From Enterocloster bolteae (lineage in GTDB: Bacteria > Bacillota_A > Clostridia > Lachnospirales > Lachnospiraceae), in NCBI GenBank assembly GCA_021769025.1, contig JAETTS010000221.1:1-5094 (forward strand): 5,094 nucleotides of DNA. Reading direction: 5' to 3'. The notes below the pieces were generated by a model. The model searched no databases and was not told the origin of the DNA. It saw only the letters and a program-made list of their open reading frames with translations. Shown piece after piece: positions 1 through 5,094 of this stretch; positions within the stretch are counted from its first letter, which is position 1; each line of letters begins with the position of its first letter. The translations under genes and the position numbers were made by a program.

Positions 1-1
1 C

Positions 2-1201
2 TCTTCGGTTTTCTGCCTTTTGTACCAGGGACTGCCCCTTCCGACCATCTGCCAGCAGATGGTGAAGGGCATCAGTTCTTTCAGCCTGATGGCGGTTCCG
101 TTTTTCATTACCATGGGGTGCCTGATGGGCTCCGGCGGGATATCGGAGAAGCTGATTGCACTGGCCAATTCCTGTGTCGGATGGATGCGGGGAGGCATGG
201 CAATGGTAAATATTGTGGCATCCTATTTCTTCGGAGGCATTTCCGGTTCCGCGGCGGCGGATACGGCTTCTCTTGGAACGATCCTGATTCCTATGATGGT
301 GGATCAGGGATATGACGACGATTTTTCAACGGCAGTGACCATCACCTCATCCTGTGAAGGCCTTCTGGTTCCGCCAAGCCACAATATGGTGATTTATGCC
401 ACCACGGCGGGAAGTATTTCCGTAGGAAGCTTGTTTTTGGCAGGATATATTCCCGGGGCCCTTCTGGCTGTGTCCCTTATGATCGGCTCCTACATTATTT
501 CCGTAAAGAGAAATTATCCTAAGGGTGAGAAGTTCAGCGTTAAAAATCTGATAAAGCAGTTTGCAGTGTCCTTCTGGGCTTTGGCTGCCATTGTGATTGT
601 GGTCTTCGGTGTGGTAGGGGGGAAGTTTACGGCCACGGAATCTGCGGCCATTGCGGTTATCTACAGTCTTATTGTCAGTGTGTGCATCTACAAGGGACTG
701 GATTTAAAGGGAGTCTGGAAGGTTCTTGAAAACTGTGTGGATACCCTGGCCATTGTGCTGATTCTCATCGCCACCTCCAATATTTTCGGATTTTGCCTTA
801 CAAGGCTTCATGTTCCGGAATTGGCGGCTAGCGCCATTACCAATGTAACCAGAAATCCTATTATTCTGGCGCTGCTTTTGAATCTGATTCTTCTGGTTCT
901 GGGCTGCATCATGGATATGGCGCCGATTATTTTGATAGCAACCCCGATTTTGCTGCCTATAGCAACTTCCATCGGCCTGGATCCCATTCAGTTCGGCATT
1001 ATGGTAGTGTTAAACTGCGGTATCGGTCTGCTGACCCCGCCTGTAGGCGCCGTGCTGTTTATCGGCTCCGCCGTGTCCAAAGTGCCCATGGAGCGGGTGG
1101 TGAAGGCGACGCTTCCGTTCTATCTGTGTATGATTATTACCTTGCTTTTGATTACCTTTGTTCCGGCGATTAGTTTGTGGCTTCCCGGCCTGGCAGGATA
1201 G
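2..1201 (+). CDS. dctM: TRAP transporter large permease subunit (DctM family), 5' partial
   Basis: This is the large membrane subunit of a tripartite ATP-independent periplasmic (TRAP) transporter, which uses an ion gradient to import a solute, usually a carboxylate, delivered by a binding protein. The frame is open from the first bases to the TAG at 1199-1201. About 399 residues are visible against roughly 425-430 for the family, so about 30-40 N-terminal residues lie outside the window; the TTG at position 20 is not the true start. The protein is hydrophobic throughout. Family landmarks are the PFFI segment near 95-110, the GISGSAAAD motif (236-262), a PPS loop (371-379), the D-M-A-P plus TPILLP segment near 910-960, and GLLTPPVGA near 1024-1050. 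The PPS loop reads CEGLLVPPSHN instead of the more common IGPIIPPSIP, suggesting a divergent clade. The binding-protein gene follows after 3 bases. Family is clear; substrate is unknown. Confidence 0.95.
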   Translation, partial: SSVFCLLYQGLPLPTICQQMVKGISSFSLMAVPFFITMGCLMGSGGISEKLIALANSCVGWMRGGMAMVNIVASYFFGGISGSAAADTASLGTILIPMMVDQGYDDDFSTAVTITSSCEGLLVPPSHNMVIYATTAGSISVGSLFLAGYIPGALLAVSLMIGSYIISVKRNYPKGEKFSVKNLIKQFAVSFWALAAIVIVVFGVVGGKFTATESAAIAVIYSLIVSVCIYKGLDLKGVWKVLENCVDTLAIVLILIATSNIFGFCLTRLHVPELAASAITNVTRNPIILALLLNLILLVLGCIMDMAPIILIATPILLPIATSIGLDPIQFGIMVVLNCGIGLLTPPVGAVLFIGSAVSKVPMERVVKATLPFYLCMIITLLLITFVPAISLWLPGLAG

Positions 1202-1204
1202 GGC

Positions 1205-2236
1205 GTGAAAAAGAGGACGCTTGTTCTGGCGGCGGCTGCCATGGCCATCGCTGGAATCGGCGGCTGTGAGATCGCAAGGGACAGAGGGCAGGAAGCCATA
1301 GCTCCGGAGTTTGTGCTTACGTATGCGGAGAATCAGCCGGAAGATTATCCCACAACCTTAGGAGCTTACTGGTTTGCCCAGCTGGTCAATGAAAGGACCG
1401 GCGGGAAGGTGGAGATTCAAATTAATGCGGGAGGGGTTCTGGGGGAGGAGCAGAGTACGGTTGCCCAGATGAAGTTTGGAGGAATTGATTTTGCCAGGGT
1501 ATCCCTTACCTCTCTCTCAGATGTGATTCCCAGGCTGAATGTGCTGCAGATGCCGTATCTGTATACGGGGGCGGAGCATATGTGGCGTGTTCTGGAAGGC
1601 CCTGTGGGGGAGGATTTTTTAAATTCCCTGGACGGGTCCGGTGTGAGGGCCCTGTCCTGGTATGATGCCGGGGCCAGGAATTTCTATAGTGTGAAAAAGC
1701 CGGTGGAGCGGCTGGAGGACGTGAAGGGAATGCGGATCCGGGTTCAGGAATCGGATCTGATGATTGCCATGGTGGAAGCTCTGGGAGCCTCGGCGGTGCC
1801 TATGGCCTATGAAGATGTGTATTCGGCCCTTGAGACAGGGAGAATTGATGCCGCGGAGAACAACTGGCCGTCCTATGACTCTATGGGACACTATAAGGTG
1901 GCTCCTTATTATACGGTTGACGAACACACCCGGGTACCTGAGATGCAGATTGTATCTGAGGCTACCTGGGAGAAGCTGCCGGAGGAGTACCGGGAGATTA
2001 TAGAGGAATGCGCCAGGGAATCGGCGGTTTATGAACGGGAATTGTGGGAAAAACGGATTCATGAGGCGGAACAGCGGGTGCGGAAAGCAGGGTGTCATGT
2101 GGTGGAATTCTCTCCGGAGGAGAAGGCCCGCTTTCAGGAGGCGATGATGCCGGTCTATGGGGAGTACTGCAGTGACTATATGGATATCATTGAGACGATT
2201 TTGGAGGAGGGGCGTAACCGTTTGGATATCCCTTGA
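1205..2236 (+). CDS. dctP: TRAP transporter substrate-binding lipoprotein (DctP family)
   Basis: This is the extracytoplasmic solute receptor of the TRAP system, 343 residues, a usual length. It starts at GTG 1205. An AGGA at 1195-1198, lying inside the end of dctM, is the ribosome binding site with a 6-base spacer, so translation is probably coupled to dctM. The N-terminus is a lipoprotein signal: K2-K3-R4, a hydrophobic run at 5-20 and lipobox I18-G19-G20-C21, so Cys21 would be lipidated and the receptor anchored to the outer face of the membrane. Two arginines match those that grip the substrate carboxylate in this fold: R158 in AGARNF and, most clearly, R179 in GMRIRVQES. The stretch PMAYEDVYSALETGRIDAAE at 199-218, followed by N219-N220, is the typical DctP hinge and binding region. 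The C-terminus is a charged helical tail. The substrate is probably an organic or sugar acid, by family inference only. The gene order, receptor after the large permease, is a known variant. Confidence 0.95.
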   Translation: MKKRTLVLAAAAMAIAGIGGCEIARDRGQEAIAPEFVLTYAENQPEDYPTTLGAYWFAQLVNERTGGKVEIQINAGGVLGEEQSTVAQMKFGGIDFARVSLTSLSDVIPRLNVLQMPYLYTGAEHMWRVLEGPVGEDFLNSLDGSGVRALSWYDAGARNFYSVKKPVERLEDVKGMRIRVQESDLMIAMVEALGASAVPMAYEDVYSALETGRIDAAENNWPSYDSMGHYKVAPYYTVDEHTRVPEMQIVSEATWEKLPEEYREIIEECARESAVYERELWEKRIHEAEQRVRKAGCHVVEFSPEEKARFQEAMMPVYGEYCSDYMDIIETILEEGRNRLDIP

Positions 2237-2243
2237 ACGGTTA
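2215..2243 (+). terminator. Weak inverted repeat at the end of dctP, possible terminator
   Basis: TAACCGTT (2215-2222) and AACGGTTA (2236-2243) form a perfect 8-bp stem with a 13-base loop spanning the dctP stop codon. A T-rich stretch (CTTTTGT) begins only about 7 bases later and there is no true T run. It may help end the TRAP operon transcript, but it is a poor intrinsic terminator and could be chance. Confidence 0.25.
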
Positions 2244-2282
2244 GCGCATCTTTTGTCGTGCTTCTGAGAATTTTGATGATAA

Positions 2283-2439
2283 AAAAAATCCGGCGGGTAT
2301 CTGGTGATGGATGAGATTGAGAACCACTTTAATAAGGAAATTGTTTCTACATTGATTCGTTTTTTATGGATACACGGCCGAATAAGAATGGTGGGACACT
2401 AATTTTTCGACTCATTATCCGGAACTGAGAGATGTTTAG
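2283..2439 (+). pseudogene. Remnant of an ABC-type AAA ATPase (Walker B and H-loop region)
   Basis: This is a broken piece of an ATP-binding protein of the AAA_15/AAA_21, SMC-like type. Three successive frames join into one continuous family-like peptide. From 2292 the frame reads GGYLVMDEIENHFNKEIV, a Walker B strand with catalytic D-E, and continues to TLIRF. From 2366, shifted by one base, it reads MDTRPNKNGGTLIF. From 2407, shifted again, it reads STHYPELRDV and then meets TAG at 2437. The STH histidine is the H-loop that senses the ATP gamma phosphate. Both shifts fall in T runs (2360-2365 and 2403-2407), each one T short of an open frame. The Walker A loop and the ABC signature region are absent: the frame is closed by TAA at 2280-2282 and I cannot trace the protein further up. 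Such ATPases are often paired with a nuclease or TOPRIM-like partner in phage defence cassettes. Confidence in the fold is good; the exact family is not known. Confidence 0.75.
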
Positions 2440-2566
2440 GCTCAGCAAGGCATATGAGGGAAAAGTGGATGTGAATAATGTGATTACTGCGCCGGAGATT
2501 GAAATGCTGATTATTTTCAACGAGGGGAAGTATCATGAAATTTCAAAAATCAGAAAAGGGGAATAA
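2432..2566 (+). pseudogene. 44-codon ORF, likely C-terminal remnant of the ATPase's partner protein
   Basis: An ATG at 2432 opens 44 codons ending with TAA at 2564-2566. The peptide begins MFRLSKAYEGKVDVNN and carries APEIEMLIIFNEGKYHEI at residues 20-37, then a short basic end (SKIRKGE). The PEIE-hydrophobic-EGKY pattern resembles my recollection of small proteins encoded beside AAA ATPases of defence-type loci, where it lies inside a longer domain; that resemblance is from memory and unconfirmed. No convincing ribosome binding site precedes the ATG. The ORF overlaps the end of the ATPase debris, as if an internal deletion joined the two genes. I read it as non-functional debris. A real small protein is possible but less likely. 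Confidence 0.45.
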
Positions 2567-2612
2567 ATGTTATTAGATATACTGAAATAGATGATACGAT
2601 AAAAATTAGTTC

Positions 2613-2640
2613 TTGCATTTTCCCCTTTCTATGCTATACT
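2613..2640 (+). promoter_or_regulatory. Extended -10 promoter for the folT riboswitch transcript
   Basis: TTGCAT (2613-2618) is a -35 box, followed by a 16-base spacer and TATACT (2635-2640) as the -10 box. A TG one base before the -10 (2632-2633) makes it an extended -10 element. Transcription would begin near 2647, about 23 bases before the first paired base of the riboswitch, which is the expected arrangement. Confidence 0.8.
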
Positions 2641-2669
2641 GGAACATGTCAAAAAAAATAATAAGAAAA

Positions 2670-2764
2670 GCAGAGTAGGCTTACGCGCGTTAAGTGCTTA
2701 CCGGACGGGGAGTTGCCGGTAGGACGAAGGAAATCTCCGCGGTGCGCAGGCCGCATCCCGCTGC
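2670..2764 (+). ncRNA. Tetrahydrofolate (THF) riboswitch aptamer
   Basis: This RNA element binds reduced folates such as THF and usually lowers expression of folate uptake or synthesis genes. It carries the conserved segments GAGTAG (2673-2678), CGCGTTAAGTG (2686-2696), ACGAAGG (2724-2730) and CGCGGTG (2738-2744) in the right order. P1 is GCAG (2670-2673) with CTGC (2761-2764). P2 is GGCTTACG (2678-2685) with CGCAGGCC (2745-2752), with one mismatch and one G-U pair. P3 is CTTACCGG (2697-2704) with CCGGTAGG (2716-2723). The P3 loop has GGGA (2708-2711), which can pair with TCCC (2756-2759) to give the long-range pseudoknot known for this class. It sits just upstream of folT, the classic partner gene in Clostridia. 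The class is recognised by its consensus and by context; no covariance search was run. Confidence 0.92.
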
Positions 2765-2778
2765 AATGGAAGATAGGA

Positions 2779-2857
2779 TTATCTCCTGTTGTGGTACGAG
2801 GAGTGGCAGTCCCCTATTGGATTGCCGCGAACAATCTGCAAAGGAGGTAATTTTTTT
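2779..2857 (+). promoter_or_regulatory. Riboswitch expression platform: sequestration of the folT ribosome binding site, with a T run
   Basis: TTATCTCCT (2779-2787) can pair with AGGAGGTAA (2842-2850) over 9 bp with one G-U pair, hiding the folT Shine-Dalgarno AAAGGAGG (2840-2847). Seven T's follow immediately (2851-2857), just before the ATG, so the same fold could also act as an intrinsic terminator. Between the arms lies a second 10-bp hairpin, GTGGCAGTCC (2803-2812) with GGATTGCCGC (2819-2828), loop CCTATT, with two G-U pairs. The base pairing is read directly from the sequence. That THF binding favours the closed state is inferred from the family's usual OFF behaviour. Confidence 0.6.
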
Positions 2858-3430
2858 ATGAAGATTTTTGTGAAGAAATGGATCCAGTTGTTTTCCGATT
2901 CCTACAGAGAACTTCGGCAGGTAAAAACCATCGCTGCCATGGGCATGTTCGGAGCCATCTCCGTGGTGCTTGGGTCTTTAACCATTGTGATTGGCGATTA
3001 CATTAAGATCGGCTTTTCCAGCGTTGCCCAGCAGTTTGTCTATTATCTGTTCGGCCCTGCCGCAGGAGGATTCTTTGCAGGGGCCATGGATATCTTAAAG
3101 TATTTTATCAAGCCTACTGGGGCGTTTTTCCCAGGGTGGACCATCAGCGCCATGACAGCAGGGGTATTGTACGGGTGCTTTTTCTACAAGAAGCCTCTTA
3201 CCATTCCTAGGGTGCTTATAGCGGAGTTTACAGTTTCCGTTGTGTGCAACATGTTTCTGGGGACGCTGTGGCTGGCCATTATGTATGAGAAGGCCTTTAT
3301 GGTCCTGCTGCCTATGAGAGTCATCAAAAATCTGGTGATGTGGCCGGTAAATTCCATACTCTTTTATACCTTAACCTGGACTATGGAACATTCCGGCGTG
3401 TTCCGTGTGATCCGGAGAGCGAAAGCCTAA
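2858..3430 (+). CDS. folT: Folate-specific ECF transporter S component (FolT)
   Basis: FolT is the membrane protein that captures folate for an energy-coupling factor transporter; the shared EcfA, EcfA' and EcfT subunits are encoded elsewhere. The start is ATG 2858, 10 bases after a strong AAAGGAGG (2840-2847). An in-frame TTG at 2789 would extend the protein through the regulatory leader and has no support. The product is 190 residues and mostly hydrophobic, consistent with the six-helix S-component fold. Hallmarks are KTIAAMGMFGAISVVLG (23-39), the first helix with small residues that contacts EcfT; FGPAAGGFFAGAMDILKYF (65-83); KPTGAFFPGWTISA (85-98), the FolT-type folate-pocket loop; and LPMRVIKNLVMWPVNS (151-166), with R154 and K157 suited to the folate glutamate. 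It is a single-gene unit under the THF riboswitch, which independently supports a folate substrate. The next gene, azlD, is convergent and ends 44 bases away; I see no clear terminator hairpin between them. Confidence 0.93.
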   Translation: MKIFVKKWIQLFSDSYRELRQVKTIAAMGMFGAISVVLGSLTIVIGDYIKIGFSSVAQQFVYYLFGPAAGGFFAGAMDILKYFIKPTGAFFPGWTISAMTAGVLYGCFFYKKPLTIPRVLIAEFTVSVVCNMFLGTLWLAIMYEKAFMVLLPMRVIKNLVMWPVNSILFYTLTWTMEHSGVFRVIRRAKA

Positions 3431-3474
3431 CAAGGACATAGGTATACATCTGGAAGCCAGAAAATCGGAGAGAA

Positions 3475-3801
3475 TCATGAAAACCATGTCTGCACCAGAT
3501 ACATATACAGCACAGTGCCGGCGCTGATGCTAAGCAGCGTGTGTTTCCTCCATTTATGTAATACCGCGATGAAGAGGATGGAGATAAACTCCGGAAGTCC
3601 ATGAAACGGGGAAAAAACCGCATCCTTCAGGCAATATACGATTAAGAATCCGATAACTGCACAGGGAAGCACAGTACCCAGGTAAGAAATATATCTGGGC
3701 GGTGTCTTTCCTTCAGGAAACAGGAAAAAAGGCAGGAACCTTGTGAGCATGGTTCCCAGTACCACCGCAGTGATGGTAAGGATCTGTTCTGGTGTGGTCA
3801 T
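3475..3801 (-). CDS. azlD: Branched-chain amino acid export protein, small subunit (AzlD family)
   Basis: AzlD is the small partner of AzlC; in known cases the pair exports branched-chain amino acids and gives resistance to 4-azaleucine. The product is 108 residues, normal for the family. Its three to four hydrophobic segments lie at about 6-28, 41-58, 71-82 and 88-104. Family features are TRFLPFFLF (20-28), LGTVLPCAVIGFLIVYCLKD (41-60), and a basic HKWRK turn (82-86) before the last helix. The ATG (3801-3799) overlaps the azlC stop in an ATGA, and an AAGGAGG (3817-3811) lies 9 bases upstream inside azlC, so the two are translated together. The stop at 3477-3475 faces the end of folT. Confidence 0.9.
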   Translation of the reverse strand: MTTPEQILTITAVVLGTMLTRFLPFFLFPEGKTPPRYISYLGTVLPCAVIGFLIVYCLKDAVFSPFHGLPEFISILFIAVLHKWRKHTLLSISAGTVLYMYLVQTWFS

Positions 3802-4493
3802 GACTGGTTCCCTCCTTCTTTAACAGGCTTCCGTCCAAGGGAAAGACAGGCTACCATAAGGGCCATGGCAGGAAGAATGAAATTTCCGGCCTTAAAGATC
3901 AACAGGGAGACAAGGGAACACCCGATGCCGATGAGGGCCGGACGGTGGTCCCTGGTTTCTTCCCACTGATTGATAAACATAACCACAAACAGAGCGGTCA
4001 TGACAAATTCGATCCCTGTGGTGTCAAAACGGATCACATATCCAAGAAGTGCTCCCAGTGTGGCCCCGGATACCCAATAGATCTGGTTTAACACCGTGAT
4101 AAAAAACATGAACCATCCCTTATCCACGCCGGCAGGAGGCTCCACCCCGCAGTTGACAGTGAAAGTCTCGTCACACATGCCGAAGATCAGATAGAATTTC
4201 TTCCAGCCAGTATGTTTATATTTCTCCAGCATGGAAATCCCGTAGAACAGATGCCTGGCATTGACCATAAACGCCAGAAAAAAACTATACAGGGGATGAA
4301 ACGCCGACAACAACAGGTTGACCGTGACAAATTCCATGGAGCCGGCAAAGATGAAAAGACTCATAAACAGGGGATAGACAAAGGAAAATCCTTTACTCCT
4401 CATAAGAAACCCATAGGACATTCCCAAGAATAAAAATCCGATGCAGACCGGAAGCGTATGGGGCAGTGCCGCTTTCAGTGCTTTTGCTTTCAT
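3798..4493 (-). CDS. azlC: Branched-chain amino acid permease/exporter, large subunit (AzlC family)
   Basis: AzlC is the main membrane subunit of the AzlCD exporter. I place the start at the ATG at 4493: it has AAGGAGGG (4509-4502) 8 bases upstream and gives 231 residues starting MKAKALKAALPHTLPVCIGF, like the family. A longer frame from 4532 would add 13 hydrophilic residues running through that ribosome binding site, so I reject it. Family motifs are LGMSYGFL (23-30), FAGSMEFVTVNLL (49-61), VNARHLFYGISM (77-88), DETFTV (108-113), NQIYWVSGATLGALLG (136-151) and FDTTGIEFVMTALFVVMFINQ (156-176). The C-terminus is charged and soluble. It is the first gene of a two-gene operon with azlD and is read from the consensus promoter at 4667-4695. 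The amino acid exported is inferred from family. Confidence 0.93.
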   Translation of the reverse strand: MKAKALKAALPHTLPVCIGFLFLGMSYGFLMRSKGFSFVYPLFMSLFIFAGSMEFVTVNLLLSAFHPLYSFFLAFMVNARHLFYGISMLEKYKHTGWKKFYLIFGMCDETFTVNCGVEPPAGVDKGWFMFFITVLNQIYWVSGATLGALLGYVIRFDTTGIEFVMTALFVVMFINQWEETRDHRPALIGIGCSLVSLLIFKAGNFILPAMALMVACLSLGRKPVKEGGNQS

Positions 4494-4660
4494 GGTGGAA
4501 TCCCTCCTTGCGTGTCTGCTTCCTGCCCACATAATGTCTCATGGCATCTCCTGCTTCATTCATGACAACATCTTCAGGGATGACATGAGAGGGGATGCGA
4601 ACATTCTGTAGCTACGTTCTTTAAAAAGATTAATGAAGAAATAAGCTGGAAGCATGATTT
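4494..4660 (-). promoter_or_regulatory. Long azlCD leader with competing inverted repeats
   Basis: From the predicted start near 4660 the azlC transcript has about 165 untranslated bases. Written on the + strand, TCTCATG (4537-4543) is complementary to CATGAGA (4584-4590), and the adjoining GCATCTCC (4544-4551) is complementary to GGGGATGC (4591-4598) with one G-U type mismatch. The two pairings are not nested: both together would be a pseudoknot, otherwise they exclude each other. In the RNA, the CCCTC within the distal element (4595-4589) can also pair with GAGGG of the azlC ribosome binding site. I do not recognise a known riboswitch or T-box here. Regulation is a hypothesis. Confidence 0.35.
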
Positions 4661-4666
4661 TTTTGC

Positions 4667-4695
4667 ATTATATATACGTTTTGGATACTTGTCAA
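4667..4695 (-). promoter_or_regulatory. Consensus sigma-A promoter for azlCD
   Basis: On the minus strand, TTGACA (4695-4690) is followed by a 17-base spacer and TATAAT (4672-4667). Both boxes and the spacing match the vegetative consensus exactly, so this should be a strong housekeeping promoter with transcription beginning near 4660. It reads toward azlC, away from the DUF3788 gene. Confidence 0.88.
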
Positions 4696-4772
4696 TACTT
4701 GGAGACTGCTTGGGGAAGCCGCCCTGCCGCCTTGCCTTCCATTGAGATGAAAAGGAAAGAAAGGAAATTGCC

Positions 4773-5094
4773 ATGATTGATTTACTAGACTGTACCTATT
4801 GCCCTACACAGAAGGAAGTGGAAGAATATGTGAGAAATCCGGTGTTTCAAACCTTCTGTACGGCCATAAAAGAAACATATAAGACAGAGGCAAAGATAGA
4901 ATTCAGTTCCTGCAGCATGGAAAAGGGATGGAACATTAAATTCAAAAAGGCAGGGAAGGCTTTGTGTACGATTTATCCCAAGGAATCCTTTTTTATCGCT
5001 CTGGTAGTGGTGGGGGCAAAGGAAAAGCCGGTAGTGGAAGACAAGCTTTCTGAGTTCAGCCCTGAAATACAGGAGATTTATCACCAGACAACAG
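4773..5094 (+). CDS. DUF3788 family protein, 3' partial
   Basis: The frame opens at ATG 4773 and stays open for 107 codons to the window edge. The start is set by AAGGA (4761-4765) with a 7-base spacer, and an in-frame TGA at 4743-4745 rules out a longer upstream start except from non-standard codons. The peptide matches my recollection of DUF3788: EEYVRNPVFQTFCTAIKE (17-34), IEFSSCSMEKGWNIKFKKAG (42-61), then LCTIYPKESFFIALVVVGAK (63-82) and LSEFSPEIQEIYHQT (92-106). It is a small soluble protein of unknown function; the family is usually about 130-145 residues, so perhaps 30 are missing. The N-terminus carries CTYC (7-10), a CxxC pattern. It is divergent from azlC, with 279 bases between the two starts. 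I see no strong promoter of its own: TTGCAT (4663-4668) with GATACT (4684-4689) has only a 15-base spacer. Confidence 0.85.
   Translation, partial: MIDLLDCTYCPTQKEVEEYVRNPVFQTFCTAIKETYKTEAKIEFSSCSMEKGWNIKFKKAGKALCTIYPKESFFIALVVVGAKEKPVVEDKLSEFSPEIQEIYHQTT

Larger units (their letters stand above)
2237..2612. other. Gene-free stretch between the TRAP operon and the folT unit
   Basis: No intact gene is present here. By eye it is richer in A and T than its neighbours. It holds the ATPase remnant (2283-2439) and the 44-codon fragment (2432-2566). Bases 2237-2282 and 2567-2612 show nothing I can name: I see no IS ends, tRNA, attachment site or repeat array. Confidence 0.6.

Noticed and set aside
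1619..2098. 159-codon minus-strand ORF
   Set aside because: It lies entirely antisense to the well-supported dctP gene, is rich in H, P and R as antisense frames often are, and matches no family I know.
2789..2857. N-terminal extension of FolT from an in-frame TTG at 2789
   Set aside because: It would translate the riboswitch platform, adds hydrophilic residues unlike FolT, and lacks a ribosome binding site. ATG 2858 has a strong one.
3431..3474. Shared bidirectional terminator between folT and azlD
   Set aside because: The 44-base gap has only a short GTATAC palindrome, with no stable stem followed by a T run on either strand.
4212..4433. 73-codon plus-strand ORF
   Set aside because: It is antisense to the conserved azlC core (positions with the AGSMEF and NARHLF motifs) and has no family features.
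4559..4655. Possible 32-codon leader peptide for azlC starting at 4655 (minus strand)
   Set aside because: Its ATG would be only about 5 bases from the predicted transcript start, with no ribosome binding site, and it has no run of Leu, Ile or Val codons as attenuation control would need.
4494..4660. T-box or known amino acid riboswitch in the azlCD leader
   Set aside because: I find no T-box bulge sequence, no specifier stem and no terminator/antiterminator pair.
4574..4774. 66-codon minus-strand ORF upstream of azlC
   Set aside because: It runs through the azlCD promoter and begins at the DUF3788 start codon. No ribosome binding site or family features were seen.
4785..5084. 99-codon minus-strand ORF
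   Set aside because: It is antisense to the DUF3788 gene, which has a clear start, ribosome binding site and family motifs.

Overview
The window looks like chromosomal DNA from a Gram-positive anaerobic Clostridia bacterium, probably a gut Lachnospiraceae relative. The grounds are strong AGGAGG-type ribosome binding sites, a tetrahydrofolate (THF) riboswitch on a folT gene, Firmicutes-style azlCD, a lipoprotein-type TRAP binding protein and a DUF3788 gene. This placement is inferred from gene types and style; no marker gene is present.

Layout. (1) Positions 1-2236, + strand: the end of a TRAP transporter operon. The large permease subunit (DctM) is cut by the left edge and is followed after 3 bases by a DctP-type substrate-binding lipoprotein. 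The small DctQ subunit is not visible and would lie upstream. (2) Positions 2237-2600: a gene-free, AT-richer stretch holding debris of an ABC-type AAA ATPase (Walker B and H-loop, two frameshifts) joined to a 44-codon tail of a second protein. It reads as the scar of a two-gene ATPase/effector cassette, possibly a defence system. (3) Positions 2613-3430, + strand: an extended -10 promoter, a THF riboswitch, an expression platform that can hide the ribosome binding site, and folT, the folate-specific S component of an ECF transporter. (4) Positions 3475-4695, - strand, convergent with folT: azlC and azlD, a branched-chain amino acid exporter with a 4-base ATGA overlap. They are driven by a perfect TTGACA-N17-TATAAT promoter and preceded by a leader of about 165 bases with mutually exclusive inverted repeats. 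(5) Positions 4773-5094, + strand: the first 107 codons of a DUF3788 protein, cut by the right edge.

The common thread is membrane transport: organic acid uptake (TRAP), folate uptake (ECF) and branched-chain amino acid efflux (AzlCD). They are separate transcription units and nothing shows that they form one system. I see no intact novel system. The points most worth a second look are the decayed ATPase cassette, the riboswitch switching mechanism and the azlCD leader.
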